64,000 nucleotides of DNA, from the NCBI RefSeq assembly GCF_051486985.1, contig NZ_JAHVDV010000011.1:62001-126000 (forward strand), read 5' to 3'. The position numbers were made by a program, and so were the translations under genes. Numbering within the stretch: the stretch's first letter is position 1; every line of letters begins with the position of its first letter. Below, piece after piece: positions 51,348-60,600 of this stretch. The notes beneath the pieces were generated by a model. The model did no database searches. It saw nothing but the letters and a program-made list of their open reading frames with translations, and was not told the DNA's origin. This DNA is from CBFFRJ01 sp051486985 (GTDB lineage: Bacteria; Pseudomonadota; Gammaproteobacteria; Enterobacterales; Enterobacteriaceae).

Positions 51348-51962
51348 TTACAGCCATTCGCCATTGCGGATCACGCCAACCGCCAGCCCTTCAATGGTAA
51401 AATTCTGCTCGCGCAGATTAACCACGATAGGCGAAAACTCGCTATTTTCCGGCAGGAGCTGAACAGTATTACCTTGCTTTTTCAGCCGTTTAACCGTCAC
51501 TTCGTCATCAATACGGGCGACCACTACCTGACCATTACGGACATCCTGCGTTTTATGCACGGCCAGAAGGTCGCCGTCCATAATGCCAATGTCTTTCATC
51601 GACATCCCGCTAACGCGCAGCAGGAAATCAGCATTAGGTTTGAACAGAGAGGGGTCAACCTGGTAATGGCCTTCAATATGCTGCTGGGCCAGAAGAGGCT
51701 CGCCCGCCGCGACGCGCCCGACTAAGGGCAGACCTGCATCATCTTCCACTTCAAGCAGCAAACGAATGCCACGAGAGGCACCAGAGACAATCTCAAGTAC
51801 ACCCTTACGCGCCAGCGCTTTCAGATGCTCTTCCGCTGCGTTTGGGGAACGGAACCCCAATTGTTGCGCGATCTCTGCACGCGTCGGCGGCATACCGGTT
51901 TGGTTGATTCGATCGCGGATAAGATCGAACACCTCTTGCTGCCTGGCCGTTAAAGCTTTCAT
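51348..51962 (-). CDS. lexA: SOS repressor LexA
   Basis: A 204-residue repressor, two residues longer than E. coli LexA. The N-terminal winged helix (about 1-69) has PPTRAEIAQQLGFRSPNAAEEHL. The autocleavage bond is Ala86-Gly87 in VGRVAAGEP. The catalytic dyad is Ser121 (SGMSMKDIGI) and Lys158 (EVTVKRLKK). RecA-ssDNA filaments trigger self-cleavage and derepress the SOS regulon. Two SOS boxes overlap its promoter. In E. coli dinF follows in the same operon; here a terminator follows instead. Confidence 0.98.
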   Translation of the reverse strand: MKALTARQQEVFDLIRDRINQTGMPPTRAEIAQQLGFRSPNAAEEHLKALARKGVLEIVSGASRGIRLLLEVEDDAGLPLVGRVAAGEPLLAQQHIEGHYQVDPSLFKPNADFLLRVSGMSMKDIGIMDGDLLAVHKTQDVRNGQVVVARIDDEVTVKRLKKQGNTVQLLPENSEFSPIVVNLREQNFTIEGLAVGVIRNGEWL

Positions 51963-51970
51963 TCCGCCCC

Positions 51971-51986
51971 CTGGGTGTATATACAG
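51971..51986. promoter_or_regulatory. LexA box proximal to lexA
   Basis: CTGGGTGTATATACAG (plus strand) is CTGT-N8-CCAG on the lexA strand and matches the E. coli proximal lexA operator. Confidence 0.93.
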
Positions 51987-51991
51987 TTATG

Positions 51992-52007
51992 CTGTGAGTA
52001 TATACAG
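51992..52007. promoter_or_regulatory. LexA box distal to lexA
   Basis: CTGTGAGTATATACAG is a full CTGT-N8-ACAG site 5 bases from the proximal one, the double-operator layout of enterobacterial lexA. Confidence 0.94.
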
Positions 52008-52070
52008 CTAAAGGCGATTTTGAAACCAAAATTACGCAAAAAACCAGCAGTTAGCGCAAATCCTGAAGCT

Positions 52071-52439
52071 TTATCGAAAATGGCTCCACAACAGCGAAAC
52101 CCAGGTAAAGATCGCAACCAGAATGGCCATCAACACCGCTGCCGACCCCATATCTTTCGCGCGCCCGGACAGCTCATGAAATTCAGCGCCAATTCGGTCA
52201 ACCACGGCTTCAATAGCGCTGTTGAGGATTTCAACAATCATCACCAGAACCACTGAGCCAATCAGCAATACACGGGTGATGGCGTCAACATCAAGGAAAC
52301 AGGCGATAATAATTGCCAGAATGACCGCAACGGCCTCCTGGCGGAAAGCAGCTTCGTTGATCCATGCTGCGCGTACGCCTTTCCATGAATAACCCGCCGC
52401 TTTGATGATGCGGGTAATGCCAGTGGTATTATTGGCCAT
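52071..52439 (-). CDS. dgkA: Diacylglycerol kinase DgkA
   Basis: A 122-residue inner-membrane enzyme with three transmembrane helices, the same length as in E. coli. The catalytic region is VEILNSAIEAVVDRIG and AAWINEAAFRQEA precedes TM1. As a homotrimer it phosphorylates diacylglycerol released by membrane-derived oligosaccharide synthesis. The start at 52439 matches E. coli (MANNTTGITRI); upstream open frame rejected. Divergent from plsB. Confidence 0.96.
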   Translation of the reverse strand: MANNTTGITRIIKAAGYSWKGVRAAWINEAAFRQEAVAVILAIIIACFLDVDAITRVLLIGSVVLVMIVEILNSAIEAVVDRIGAEFHELSGRAKDMGSAAVLMAILVAIFTWVSLLWSHFR

Positions 52440-52567
52440 TAAAAGAACCTTTTTATGTAATGAACAACGATCTCTATGTAAGGTTATAGAGGTACAAAGA
52501 ATTTGTGCGCGCTTTCTGATATTCTTGCGGCGCAATGGCATTTTTAACCAGAGGCTTCACATCCTTT

Positions 52568-54988
52568 ATGTCCGGCTGGCCACGAATTTACTACAAATTA
52601 CTTAATTTACCATTAAGCGTACTGGTAAAAAGTAAGTCGATCCCTGCGGAACCTGCGCAGGAGCTGGGGCTCGATACCTCACGCCCTATTATGTACGTTT
52701 TGCCTTATAACTCTAAGGCTGACTTACTCACGTTACGTGCACAATGTCTGGCACATGATTTGCCGGACCCGTTAGAACCGCTGGTGATCGACGGAGCGGA
52801 GCTCCCGCGATACATCTTCATTCACGGTGGACCACGGGTGTTTACCTGGTACACGCCGAAAGAAGAGTCTATCAAGCTGTTCCATGACTATCTCGATGTG
52901 CACCGTAGCCATCCCGATCTGGATGTGCAGATGGTGCCGGTTTCGATGATGTTCGGCCGCTCACCGGGCCGCGAGAAGGGTGAAGTGAATCCCCCCCTGC
53001 GTATGCTCAATGGCATCCAGAAATTCTTTGCTGTCTCCTGGCTTGGCCGTGACAGCTTTGTACGCTTCTCTCCCCCGGTCTCGTTACGCCGCATGGCGAC
53101 CGAGCACGGTACGGATAAAATCATCGCGCAGAAGCTGGCCCGTGTGGCGCGTATGCATTTCGCTCGCCAGCGTCTGGCTGCGGTTGGCCCGCGCCTGCCT
53201 GCCCGTCAGGATCTGTTTAACAAACTGCTGGCCTCCAAGGCAATTGCGCGTGCAGTAGAAGACGAAGCGCGCAGCAAAAAAATCTCTCATGACAAGGCGC
53301 AGCAAAACGCCATCGCCCTGATGGAAGAGATAGCGGCAAACTTCTCTTATGAGATGATTCGTCTCTCCGATCGCATCCTGAGCTTTACCTGGAACCGTCT
53401 GTATCAGGGCATTAACGTGCACAACGCTGAGCGTGTGCGCCAGTTGGCCCATGATGGCCATGAAATTGTTTATGTGCCCTGCCACCGCAGCCACATGGAC
53501 TATTTATTGCTCTCCTACGTCCTTTACCACCAGGGGCTGGTCCCGCCGCATATCGCGGCTGGTATTAACCTGAACTTCTGGCCTGCCGGCCCGATTTTCC
53601 GCCGTCTGGGCGCGTTCTTCATTCGCCGCTCGTTCAAAGGCAACAAACTTTACTCTACCGTGTTTCGTGAATATCTGGGCGAGCTGTTCCAGCGTGGTTA
53701 TTCGGTCGAATACTTCGTGGAAGGCGGACGTTCGCGTACCGGTCGCCTGCTGGACCCGAAAACCGGTACCCTGTCGATGACCATCCAGGCGATGCTGCGC
53801 GGCGGCACCCGTCCCATCACCTTAGTGCCCATTTACATTGGGTATGAACACGTCATGGAAGTCGGAACTTACGCCAAAGAGCTGCGTGGCGCGACCAAAG
53901 AGAAAGAGGGTTTTATGCAGATGTTACGCGGCTTAAGCAAGCTGCGTAACCTGGGTCAGGGGTATGTGAACTTCGGCGAGCCTATCCCGCTGATGAACTA
54001 CCTTAACCAGCGCGTGCCGGAATGGCGGGAATCTATCGATCCTATCGAAGCGGTGCGTCCGGCCTGGCTGACGCCGACGGTGAACGCCATCGCCGCCGAT
54101 CTGATGGTGCGCATTAACAACGCAGGGGCTGCCAATGCCATGAACCTCTGCTGCACCGCCCTCCTCGCCTCCCGCCAGCGTTCGCTGACCCGTGAACAAC
54201 TGACGGAGCAACTGGATTGCTACCTGAACCTGATGCGCAATGTGCCTTACGCGGAAGATTCCACGGTGCCAACGGCCAGCGCGTCGGAGCTCATCGCCCA
54301 TGCCCTGCAGATGAATAAGTTTGAGGTAGAAAAAGACACCATCGGCGACATCATCATTCTGCCGCGTGAGCAGGCGGTGCTGATGACTTACTACCGCAAC
54401 AACATCGCGCATATGCTGATGCTGCCGTCGTTAATGGCAGCCATCCTCACCCAACACCGTCATATTTCTCAGGATGAGATGCTGCGCCATGTTGAGCTGC
54501 TCTACCCGATGCTCAAAGCAGAACTGTTCCTGCGCTGGGAAAAAGCGGAGCTGGCGGGCGTGCTGGACAACCTCGCACAGGAGATGCTGCGCCAGGGGCT
54601 GGTCACCATCAAAGAGGGGCAGCTGAATATTAACCCTTCACACTCCCGTACCCTGCAACTGCTGGCGGCGGGTGCGCGCGAAACGCTGCAACGCTACGCC
54701 ATTACCTTCTGGCTGCTGAGCGCGAATCCGTCGTTCAACCGCAGTACGCTGGAGAAAGAGAGCCGCACGCTGGCACAACGTCTTTCCGTGCTGCATGGCA
54801 TCAACGCGCCGGAATTCTTCGACAAGGCGGTGTTCAGTACCCTGGTGCTGACCCTGCGTGATGAGGGCTTCATCAGCGATACCGGTGATGCGGAACCGGC
54901 GCAAACGCTGGAGATTTACCAACTGCTGGCGGAGTTGATTACCTCGGATGTGCGTTTGACGATTGAGAGTGCGACGCAGAGCGAGTGA
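52568..54988 (+). CDS. plsB: Glycerol-3-phosphate acyltransferase PlsB
   Basis: An 806-residue inner-membrane-associated acyltransferase for the first step of phospholipid synthesis. The catalytic HX4D box lies in PCHRSHMDYLLLSY (about residues 302-315), with FVEGGRSRTGR and the Pro-rich block IPIYIGYEHV-like VPIYIGYEHVME. It uses acyl-ACP or acyl-CoA. I choose 52568 (MSGWPRIYYK), the start used for E. coli; an in-frame start at 52535 would add 11 residues that are also conserved, so it remains possible. Confidence 0.96.
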   Translation: MSGWPRIYYKLLNLPLSVLVKSKSIPAEPAQELGLDTSRPIMYVLPYNSKADLLTLRAQCLAHDLPDPLEPLVIDGAELPRYIFIHGGPRVFTWYTPKEESIKLFHDYLDVHRSHPDLDVQMVPVSMMFGRSPGREKGEVNPPLRMLNGIQKFFAVSWLGRDSFVRFSPPVSLRRMATEHGTDKIIAQKLARVARMHFARQRLAAVGPRLPARQDLFNKLLASKAIARAVEDEARSKKISHDKAQQNAIALMEEIAANFSYEMIRLSDRILSFTWNRLYQGINVHNAERVRQLAHDGHEIVYVPCHRSHMDYLLLSYVLYHQGLVPPHIAAGINLNFWPAGPIFRRLGAFFIRRSFKGNKLYSTVFREYLGELFQRGYSVEYFVEGGRSRTGRLLDPKTGTLSMTIQAMLRGGTRPITLVPIYIGYEHVMEVGTYAKELRGATKEKEGFMQMLRGLSKLRNLGQGYVNFGEPIPLMNYLNQRVPEWRESIDPIEAVRPAWLTPTVNAIAADLMVRINNAGAANAMNLCCTALLASRQRSLTREQLTEQLDCYLNLMRNVPYAEDSTVPTASASELIAHALQMNKFEVEKDTIGDIIILPREQAVLMTYYRNNIAHMLMLPSLMAAILTQHRHISQDEMLRHVELLYPMLKAELFLRWEKAELAGVLDNLAQEMLRQGLVTIKEGQLNINPSHSRTLQLLAAGARETLQRYAITFWLLSANPSFNRSTLEKESRTLAQRLSVLHGINAPEFFDKAVFSTLVLTLRDEGFISDTGDAEPAQTLEIYQLLAELITSDVRLTIESATQSE

Positions 54989-55035
54989 ACAGGATGCGGT
55001 CTGCTTCCTTCTCCCCAGGGAGAAGGAGCAAACAC

Positions 55036-55062
55036 AAAAAAGGCAACTGACGTTGCCTTTTT
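55036..55062. terminator. Bidirectional terminator plsB/ubiA
   Basis: AAAAGGCAAC pairs with GTTGCCTTTT around TGAC. T runs flank it on both strands, so it can end both convergent transcripts. Confidence 0.85.
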
Positions 55063-55066
55063 GCTT

Positions 55067-55936
55067 TTACCTCCAATAGCTCACCGCCAGCCCTATAAAC
55101 AGCACCATGCCCACATAGTTATTGTTCAAAAAGGCCTTAAAGCAGGCATCCCGATCGCGCCCGGCGATAAGCTTTTGTTGATAAACAAAGAGTGCGCCCG
55201 CAACCAGCACCGACCAGTAAAAATCCCAGCCCAGACCGTTAAGCTTGCCTACGGCAACCATCAACGCCAGCACCGCCACCTGTAAAATACCAATGATCAG
55301 CTTGTCCTGACGACCAAACAGAATCGCCGTCGACTTGATGCCTATTTTCAGATCGTCATCCCGGTCCACCATCGCATACTCGGTATCGTACGCTACGGCC
55401 CAGAGAATATTGGCGAGGAACAATATCCAGCAGCTCAGCGGCACGGATTCACTCACCGCAGCAAAGGCCATTGGGATCGACCAGCCAAATGCCGCCCCCA
55501 GCACCACCTGAGGCAGGTGGGTGTAGCGCTTCATAAAAGGATAAACCCAGGCCAGCGCCAGCGCCGCAACGGAGAGCAGAATGGTCATCATGTTGAGACT
55601 CAGTACCAGCGCAAACGCCAGCAGTACCAGCACAACAAACAACGTCCGCGCTTCGTTTTCCGTCACCGCCCCACTCGGCATCGGGCGACCGGCAGTGCGC
55701 TTAACGTGCCCGTCAAACTTGCGGTCAGCATAATCATTGACCACACACCCCGCTGCACGCATTAACCAGACACCGGCAATAAACACCAGCAGGATCCACA
55801 GCGGCGGCACGCCCGGCGTAGCCACCCACAGCGCCCATAATGTCGGCCAGAGCAATAAAAATGAGCCAATCGGCTTATCCGTGCGCATAAGTCGGTGAAA
55901 GGCCAGCAGCTTATTCTGCGTGAGACTCCACTCCAT
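55067..55936 (-). CDS. ubiA: 4-hydroxybenzoate octaprenyltransferase UbiA
   Basis: A 289-residue membrane prenyltransferase with about nine membrane helices. The two Asp-rich motifs for Mg-diphosphate binding are visible: NDYADRKFDGH and DTEYAMVDRDDDLKIG. It attaches the octaprenyl chain to 4-hydroxybenzoate in ubiquinone synthesis. It follows ubiC after 12 bases in the same operon. Confidence 0.96.
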   Translation of the reverse strand: MEWSLTQNKLLAFHRLMRTDKPIGSFLLLWPTLWALWVATPGVPPLWILLVFIAGVWLMRAAGCVVNDYADRKFDGHVKRTAGRPMPSGAVTENEARTLFVVLVLLAFALVLSLNMMTILLSVAALALAWVYPFMKRYTHLPQVVLGAAFGWSIPMAFAAVSESVPLSCWILFLANILWAVAYDTEYAMVDRDDDLKIGIKSTAILFGRQDKLIIGILQVAVLALMVAVGKLNGLGWDFYWSVLVAGALFVYQQKLIAGRDRDACFKAFLNNNYVGMVLFIGLAVSYWR

Positions 55937-55948
55937 TTTTCTATCCTC

Positions 55949-56446
55949 TTAATACAGCGGTGATGCAGGCAAAAACAGTTCAGTCAGCAGCAGCGGTTTT
56001 CCCCCCAGCCGCAGGCGGGAACGACGCCCCCACAGCGACTCGACCTGGCCGACTTCAATAAAATCTCGTGTTAGCGTAGACGATGTAAAGAGATAGCGCC
56101 CGAGCGGGGTAGTGCCTAGCGTCTGCAGGGCCAGTTCCGGGCCGGTCAGGGTCGATTCCGGTACCACCGTGCGTCCGGCAAGCCAGGGCTCACCGTCAGC
56201 GCAAAGCAGAATTTCACGCAGCCAGTAGCGCTTATCATCGGGGAGCAGATGGCGTTCCTGTTCCAGAGACTCAGCGGTCACAAACGCTTCCTGAACCAGG
56301 GTAACGGTCACTTTTTTATTCAGTTGTTCAAAGCGTTTGGTCATCGAATCTTCCAGCAACAGCCAGTCGAGTCGTTGCGGATCGAGTGCGGGAAGTGCGT
56401 CAAAGTAGCGCAGCGCACGCAATTGCGTAAGCGCGGGGTGTGACAT
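55949..56446 (-). CDS. ubiC: Chorismate pyruvate-lyase UbiC
   Basis: A 165-residue soluble enzyme, the same length as in E. coli. Conserved blocks: WLLLEDSMTKRFEQ, WLREILLCADGEPWLAGRTVVPE (cited as REILLCADGEPW) with the active-site Arg and Glu. It removes pyruvate from chorismate to give 4-hydroxybenzoate, committing to ubiquinone. First gene of ubiCA. Confidence 0.96.
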   Translation of the reverse strand: MSHPALTQLRALRYFDALPALDPQRLDWLLLEDSMTKRFEQLNKKVTVTLVQEAFVTAESLEQERHLLPDDKRYWLREILLCADGEPWLAGRTVVPESTLTGPELALQTLGTTPLGRYLFTSSTLTRDFIEVGQVESLWGRRSRLRLGGKPLLLTELFLPASPLY

Positions 56447-56626
56447 GCCTTACTCTCCAATACATTACGTTATTGCATTGTATCGCAGAACAGAGGGCCT
56501 CGTGCGTGGAAACTTCATTCAGTTTTCATAAGCGCAACAGCTGTGCAACAGCGCCCGTTGCGCCGGGAAAAAAGGGTGCGTCAGGCGACGCACCAGTTGT
56601 TGCAAACATCAGCATTGCGGGGTGAA

Positions 56627-57598
56627 TTACCCCTTGCCTTTTACACTGCTGATAAAAGTGCTCCGGGCAGAGGTAGACCCGAGACGTTCAGCTTCATTCA
56701 GTAATTTCAGAGCCTTATCAACATCACCTTTCGCTACAGCCTCTTTAATGGCTTTGTTGAAATAGCTTTCGGTGTCATTCAGCATCGGTTCGCTTTTCGC
56801 TGCAGATGGCGCAGCAGCAGAGGTCGGCGCGCCAGCAGGAGCGGCGACAGGTGCCGCAACCGGCGCACTGTACGCCGTGGCTGGTGCCGCCGTGTTACCC
56901 ACGGTGACCGGGCCGGGTCCTGATGAGCCGAACAACGGGCCTACCAGTACGCTCGAACTACTGTTGGTTTTCACCTTCAGTTTCAGCGTACCCTCGGTGG
57001 TATGGCGCGCAATAGGATCAGGGATATCCGGCACCGCGTTACCTGCCCCTTTGGCATAGGACTTGGCCGGGTCCATCAGTTGCGTGGTCTGCTGCAAATC
57101 TTTGTCGGTGGTAAAGACCAGCACATAGATTTTTTGCTGGCCGAGGGCGGGCGTCAGACGCATCACGCCTTCAAGCCTGTCGGCACTCATGACGCCGGGT
57201 GCCTGATAGGTAAAGAAACTGCTCGGGAAAAAGGCGGCAGGCGCCAGATTCTGATCGAGGATCAAGACGTTGGGCGCAAATACGCTGGTCTGCTTACTCA
57301 CTTCACTGGTGAGGGTCAGGGTCAGCTCACCGATGTTGGCCGGTACGCTGTAAGCCGCCACCGGGCCGCTTATCCCCGCCACGTTCAGGCGCTGGCCTGC
57401 GGTGGCAAGAGAGGTGGTTTGTACTTTGCTTTGATCAACCGGCGTCCAGCTCAGTTGCTGGAGGGCAGAGGCCGGAACAGACGGCGCAGCGGTTGTATTT
57501 TGTGGCACGATGTTAACATCGGCGACGCTCACCCCAGGCACGGCGGCAAACAGGCCGGCGGACAGGCACAGGGCGAGGAGACTTTTTTTCATTTTCAT
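56627..57598 (-). CDS. malM: Periplasmic maltose-operon protein MalM
   Basis: A 323-residue periplasmic protein. Signal peptide about 1-26 (ending VSVA). Conserved body: LQQLSWTPVDQSKVQTT, YSVPANIGELTLTLTSEV and the C-terminal LNDTESYFNKAIKEAVAKGD. It is 17 residues longer than the E. coli protein because of an expanded Ala/Pro linker (about 225-262). Function is unknown though it is always the last gene of malK-lamB-malM. Start at 57598 matches E. coli MKM. Confidence 0.94.
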   Translation of the reverse strand: MKMKKSLLALCLSAGLFAAVPGVSVADVNIVPQNTTAAPSVPASALQQLSWTPVDQSKVQTTSLATAGQRLNVAGISGPVAAYSVPANIGELTLTLTSEVSKQTSVFAPNVLILDQNLAPAAFFPSSFFTYQAPGVMSADRLEGVMRLTPALGQQKIYVLVFTTDKDLQQTTQLMDPAKSYAKGAGNAVPDIPDPIARHTTEGTLKLKVKTNSSSSVLVGPLFGSSGPGPVTVGNTAAPATAYSAPVAAPVAAPAGAPTSAAAPSAAKSEPMLNDTESYFNKAIKEAVAKGDVDKALKLLNEAERLGSTSARSTFISSVKGKG

Positions 57599-57661
57599 TG
57601 TTATCACCTTCTTTACATGAGTCAGCTAACGCCCGGCAATAGCGCGCTGTCCCGAAGAATT

Positions 57662-57679
57662 GAGGGGCTTGCGCCCCTC
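57662..57679 (-). terminator. Intercistronic hairpin lamB/malM
   Basis: GAGGGGC (57662-57668) pairs exactly with GCCCCTC (57673-57679). On the minus strand the loop is GCAA, a stable GNRA tetraloop. No strong T run follows, so it is likelier to protect the lamB message than to stop transcription fully. Confidence 0.6.
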
Positions 57680-57705
57680 TTGTTCGTTACATCAACGCTT
57701 CAGCA

Positions 57706-59016
57706 TTACCACCAGATTTCCATCTGCGCGCCGAAGGTCCACTCGTCGTTGTCACCACGGCTGAAGGTTCTTGCGGAGGTGTCGTTGTAAGCTACGCCAG
57801 AGGTGTAACCGGCACCTGAATCATTGTTGGCATAACCCCATTTCTCATCCCATTTGGCATAGGTCGCGAAGACACGAATTGCCGGGCGTGACCAGATGCT
57901 GTCGCCCGCCTGCCACTGTTGAGCAAGGGTGATTTTGTACTGGTTGTTGGTTTCGTCAGTGCGCTGAGACTTCACGTTGTCATAGCCCACTTCCAGCAGG
58001 GTGCTCATGATTGGCGTCCATTTGTACATAGGACGGATACCCACGGTCCACCACTTGGTACCGTTGTTATCATCACGATCGATATTCTGGTACATACCGA
58101 CGTACATCAGGTCCCAGCTGTCAGCCAGCGTAACCGCACCATGATCCAGCACGCGCCACAGAGAGCCGTTGTTGTTGATACTGCCGCCCTGCGGGATCCC
58201 TTTACCGTTAGAGGTCATGGAGTCCGTCGCGTACTGCAGAACAAACTTGTTAAAGCCTTTCAGCATGCTCTGAGTATGTTCAGCGGTGAACATCCAGCCA
58301 TCTTTGGACGCATCAGGCGCCAGATTGTAGTTATCCGGCAGGTTGGTGTGACCGTAGTCGACGCCGAATTCAAGCGTGCCGCCCGGGTTGATTTCCATCC
58401 CCGCGAAGCGCACGTCAAACACGTCGTTAGGGACGATGTTGTCATAAACACGGTTACCAAAGGCATCGCGGTCAGCAAAGGTACCCGAGCCGCCTGATTC
58501 AGACGAACGGGTTGCCGCAAGGGAGAGCTTACTGAAGCCCAGATCGATGTTTTCAATACCGGCACCAGGACCTGAAATATCCCAGTAGTAGAAGTCGATC
58601 ATGTGCACATCATGACGCTGGTAGAAACGCTTACCTGCCCAGATGGTAGAACCCGGCAGCGCTTCAATCAGGTTTTTACCCTGAACGTTAGCTTCACGGA
58701 ACGCCGGGCTGGTGGATTCCCAGTCATTTTGTTGTGAAACGGAGTAGGCTACGTTGGTATCGAAGTAGAAGCTCTTATCGCCTTCTTTCCAGACTTCCTG
58801 GCCCAGTTTCAGCTCAGCATAAGTTTCGCATTCGTTACCAAGACGATATTTACTTTGTGCACCGGTGGCCTGGAAGCATTGCTGCTCACCGCCGCTACCG
58901 GTCCAGCCGATGCCGGAACGTGCGTAACCTTTGAAGTCTACGGCGCCCGCCTGCGCAGACAGGATGCCTGCGGTAATGGCGATGGCCAGTGGAAGTTTGC
59001 GCAGAGTAGTCATCAT
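57706..59016 (-). CDS. lamB: Maltoporin LamB
   Basis: A 436-residue outer-membrane porin (E. coli 446). Signal peptide about 1-25 (ending SAQAGA), mature VDFKGYARSGIGWTGSGGEQQCF. It forms an 18-strand barrel with a greasy slide for maltodextrins and ends in the outer-membrane signature EIWW. External loops differ from E. coli, so phage lambda binding cannot be assumed. Middle gene of malK-lamB-malM. Confidence 0.96.
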   Translation of the reverse strand: MMTTLRKLPLAIAITAGILSAQAGAVDFKGYARSGIGWTGSGGEQQCFQATGAQSKYRLGNECETYAELKLGQEVWKEGDKSFYFDTNVAYSVSQQNDWESTSPAFREANVQGKNLIEALPGSTIWAGKRFYQRHDVHMIDFYYWDISGPGAGIENIDLGFSKLSLAATRSSESGGSGTFADRDAFGNRVYDNIVPNDVFDVRFAGMEINPGGTLEFGVDYGHTNLPDNYNLAPDASKDGWMFTAEHTQSMLKGFNKFVLQYATDSMTSNGKGIPQGGSINNNGSLWRVLDHGAVTLADSWDLMYVGMYQNIDRDDNNGTKWWTVGIRPMYKWTPIMSTLLEVGYDNVKSQRTDETNNQYKITLAQQWQAGDSIWSRPAIRVFATYAKWDEKWGYANNDSGAGYTSGVAYNDTSARTFSRGDNDEWTFGAQMEIWW

Positions 59017-59121
59017 TCTATCTCCTGAGAGAGTTGCTTTTCTTTGAACGCTTCACCCGTCGGCTGCCTCTTCGTAGGCGGCAGATACGACGCGTTTGGC
59101 GTTTTCTTTTAATGGGAAGCC

Positions 59122-60231
59122 TTAAACGCCCGGCTCTTTATGCAACCGACGACAGGCGGTGCCATCTTCACGGAAAAGATGACAACGCTCCGGTGGCAGA
59201 CCGATAGCGAATGTGGCCCCCTCTTCTACCAACACCACGTCATTCTGGCGGTAGACCAGGTTCTGACGGATGGCGGGGATCTGGATATGAATTTGCGTTT
59301 CGTGGCCGAGTTGTTCGACGACCTGCACCACCCCTTCCAGCGTGACATCCGCGATGTCGCTGGGCAGCAGATGTTCCGGGCGAATACCCAGTGACATATT
59401 GCTGCCGACCTGCACGTTGGCACTGTCGACAGGCAGCCAGACCTGCTGGCGGTTTGGCAGTTCCACCTGTACCTGTTCAATGGCGGTAGCGGTCACTTTT
59501 ACCGGCAGGAAGTTCATTTTTGGCGAGCCGATAAACCCGGCAACAAAGCGGTCAGAGGGGTAGTGATACAACTCAAGCGGCTTACCCACCTGGGCCACGC
59601 GCCCGGCGTCCAGCACCACGATTTTGTCGGCCAGCGTCATCGCTTCGACCTGATCGTGGGTAACGTAGATCATGGTGCGCCCAAGGCGCTTATGCAGGCG
59701 GGAGATCTCAATGCGCATCTGCACGCGCAGTGCTGCATCAAGGTTAGAAAGGGGTTCATCGAGCAGGAAGACGCGCGGCTCCGCGACCAGGGTACGGCCA
59801 ATGGCCACACGCTGACGCTGCCCACCGGAAAGTGCTTTTGGTTTACGATCCAACAGATGAGCCAGTTGCAGCACCTCAGAAACCTGCGAGACCTTCTGCT
59901 GAATCATCTCTTTTTTGGCGCCAGCCAGTTTCAGGCCAAACGACATATTCTCCGACACCGACAGGTGCGGATAGAGCGCGTAAGACTGGAAGACCATCCC
60001 CACGCCACGTTCGGCCGGAGGAACATCGTTCATCCGCACATCGCCAATAAACAGATCGCCGCTGGTGATGGTTTCCAGGCCTGCAATCATACGCAGCAGC
60101 GTAGATTTACCGCAGCCCGATGGCCCGACAAACACCACGAATTCGCCTTCATGGATGTCGAGATTAATGTCTTTTGATACGACCACATCGCCCCAGGCTT
60201 TCGTCACATTACGCAGCTGTACGTTCGCCAT
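59122..60231 (-). CDS. malK: Maltose importer ATPase MalK
   Basis: A 369-residue ABC ATPase (E. coli 371). Walker A GPSGCGKSTLLRM, Q loop FQSYALYPHLS, signature LSGGQRQRVAIGRT, Walker B VFLLDEPLSNLDA and the H-loop YVTHDQVEAMT are intact. The C-terminal regulatory domain (about 235-369), which binds MalT and EIIA-Glc, is present. It energises MalFG. First gene of its operon, divergent from malEFG. Confidence 0.97.
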   Translation of the reverse strand: MANVQLRNVTKAWGDVVVSKDINLDIHEGEFVVFVGPSGCGKSTLLRMIAGLETITSGDLFIGDVRMNDVPPAERGVGMVFQSYALYPHLSVSENMSFGLKLAGAKKEMIQQKVSQVSEVLQLAHLLDRKPKALSGGQRQRVAIGRTLVAEPRVFLLDEPLSNLDAALRVQMRIEISRLHKRLGRTMIYVTHDQVEAMTLADKIVVLDAGRVAQVGKPLELYHYPSDRFVAGFIGSPKMNFLPVKVTATAIEQVQVELPNRQQVWLPVDSANVQVGSNMSLGIRPEHLLPSDIADVTLEGVVQVVEQLGHETQIHIQIPAIRQNLVYRQNDVVLVEEGATFAIGLPPERCHLFREDGTACRRLHKEPGV

Positions 60232-60600
60232 GCCCTCTCCCTTCGTTACAACTTGTCACTTACGGATACATTCAAGATGGGGCTGACTATGGGCCATCCG
60301 AAAACGCCGCGAATCCTCCGCCCCCCTGGTTTTTTGTGGGGGAGGAGACGGGAGGATGAGAGGGACGAGGCTGGTCAGGGCGACCAGGGGGTGAGGCAAT
60401 TTTCGTGACACAGACGGCAAAAAACGGTGTGGTTTTGTGTGCGCTGACACGCATAACGAAAGTTTATGTAACAAAGATCACATATTTGGCCCCAGGGGCG
60501 TAGGGGTAAGGAGGATGAGAAGCGCTTGCCAAAAAAGGAGACTACCTGCCGTCAGACCCCTCAACATATCCACGAGCACATCACCTAAAGGACGGGATAT
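60232..60600. promoter_or_regulatory. Divergent malK/malE control region
   Basis: The 370-base region has the plan of the E. coli malEp/malKp nucleoprotein unit. MalT-like boxes (GGGGA-type/GGAKGA cores) occur at 60338-60360 (two in tandem: GGGGGAGGAG and GGGAGGATGAG) and 60502-60518 (GGGGTAAGGAGGATGAG); an opposite-strand copy lies near 60312. A CRP-like site TGTAA-N6-TCACA lies at 60467-60482. Confidence 0.8.
60467..60482. promoter_or_regulatory. CRP-like site in malK/malE region
   Basis: TGTAACAAAGATCACA matches TGTGA-N6-TCACA with one mismatch, placed between the MalT box clusters as expected for CRP-directed MalT repositioning in E. coli. Confidence 0.75.
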
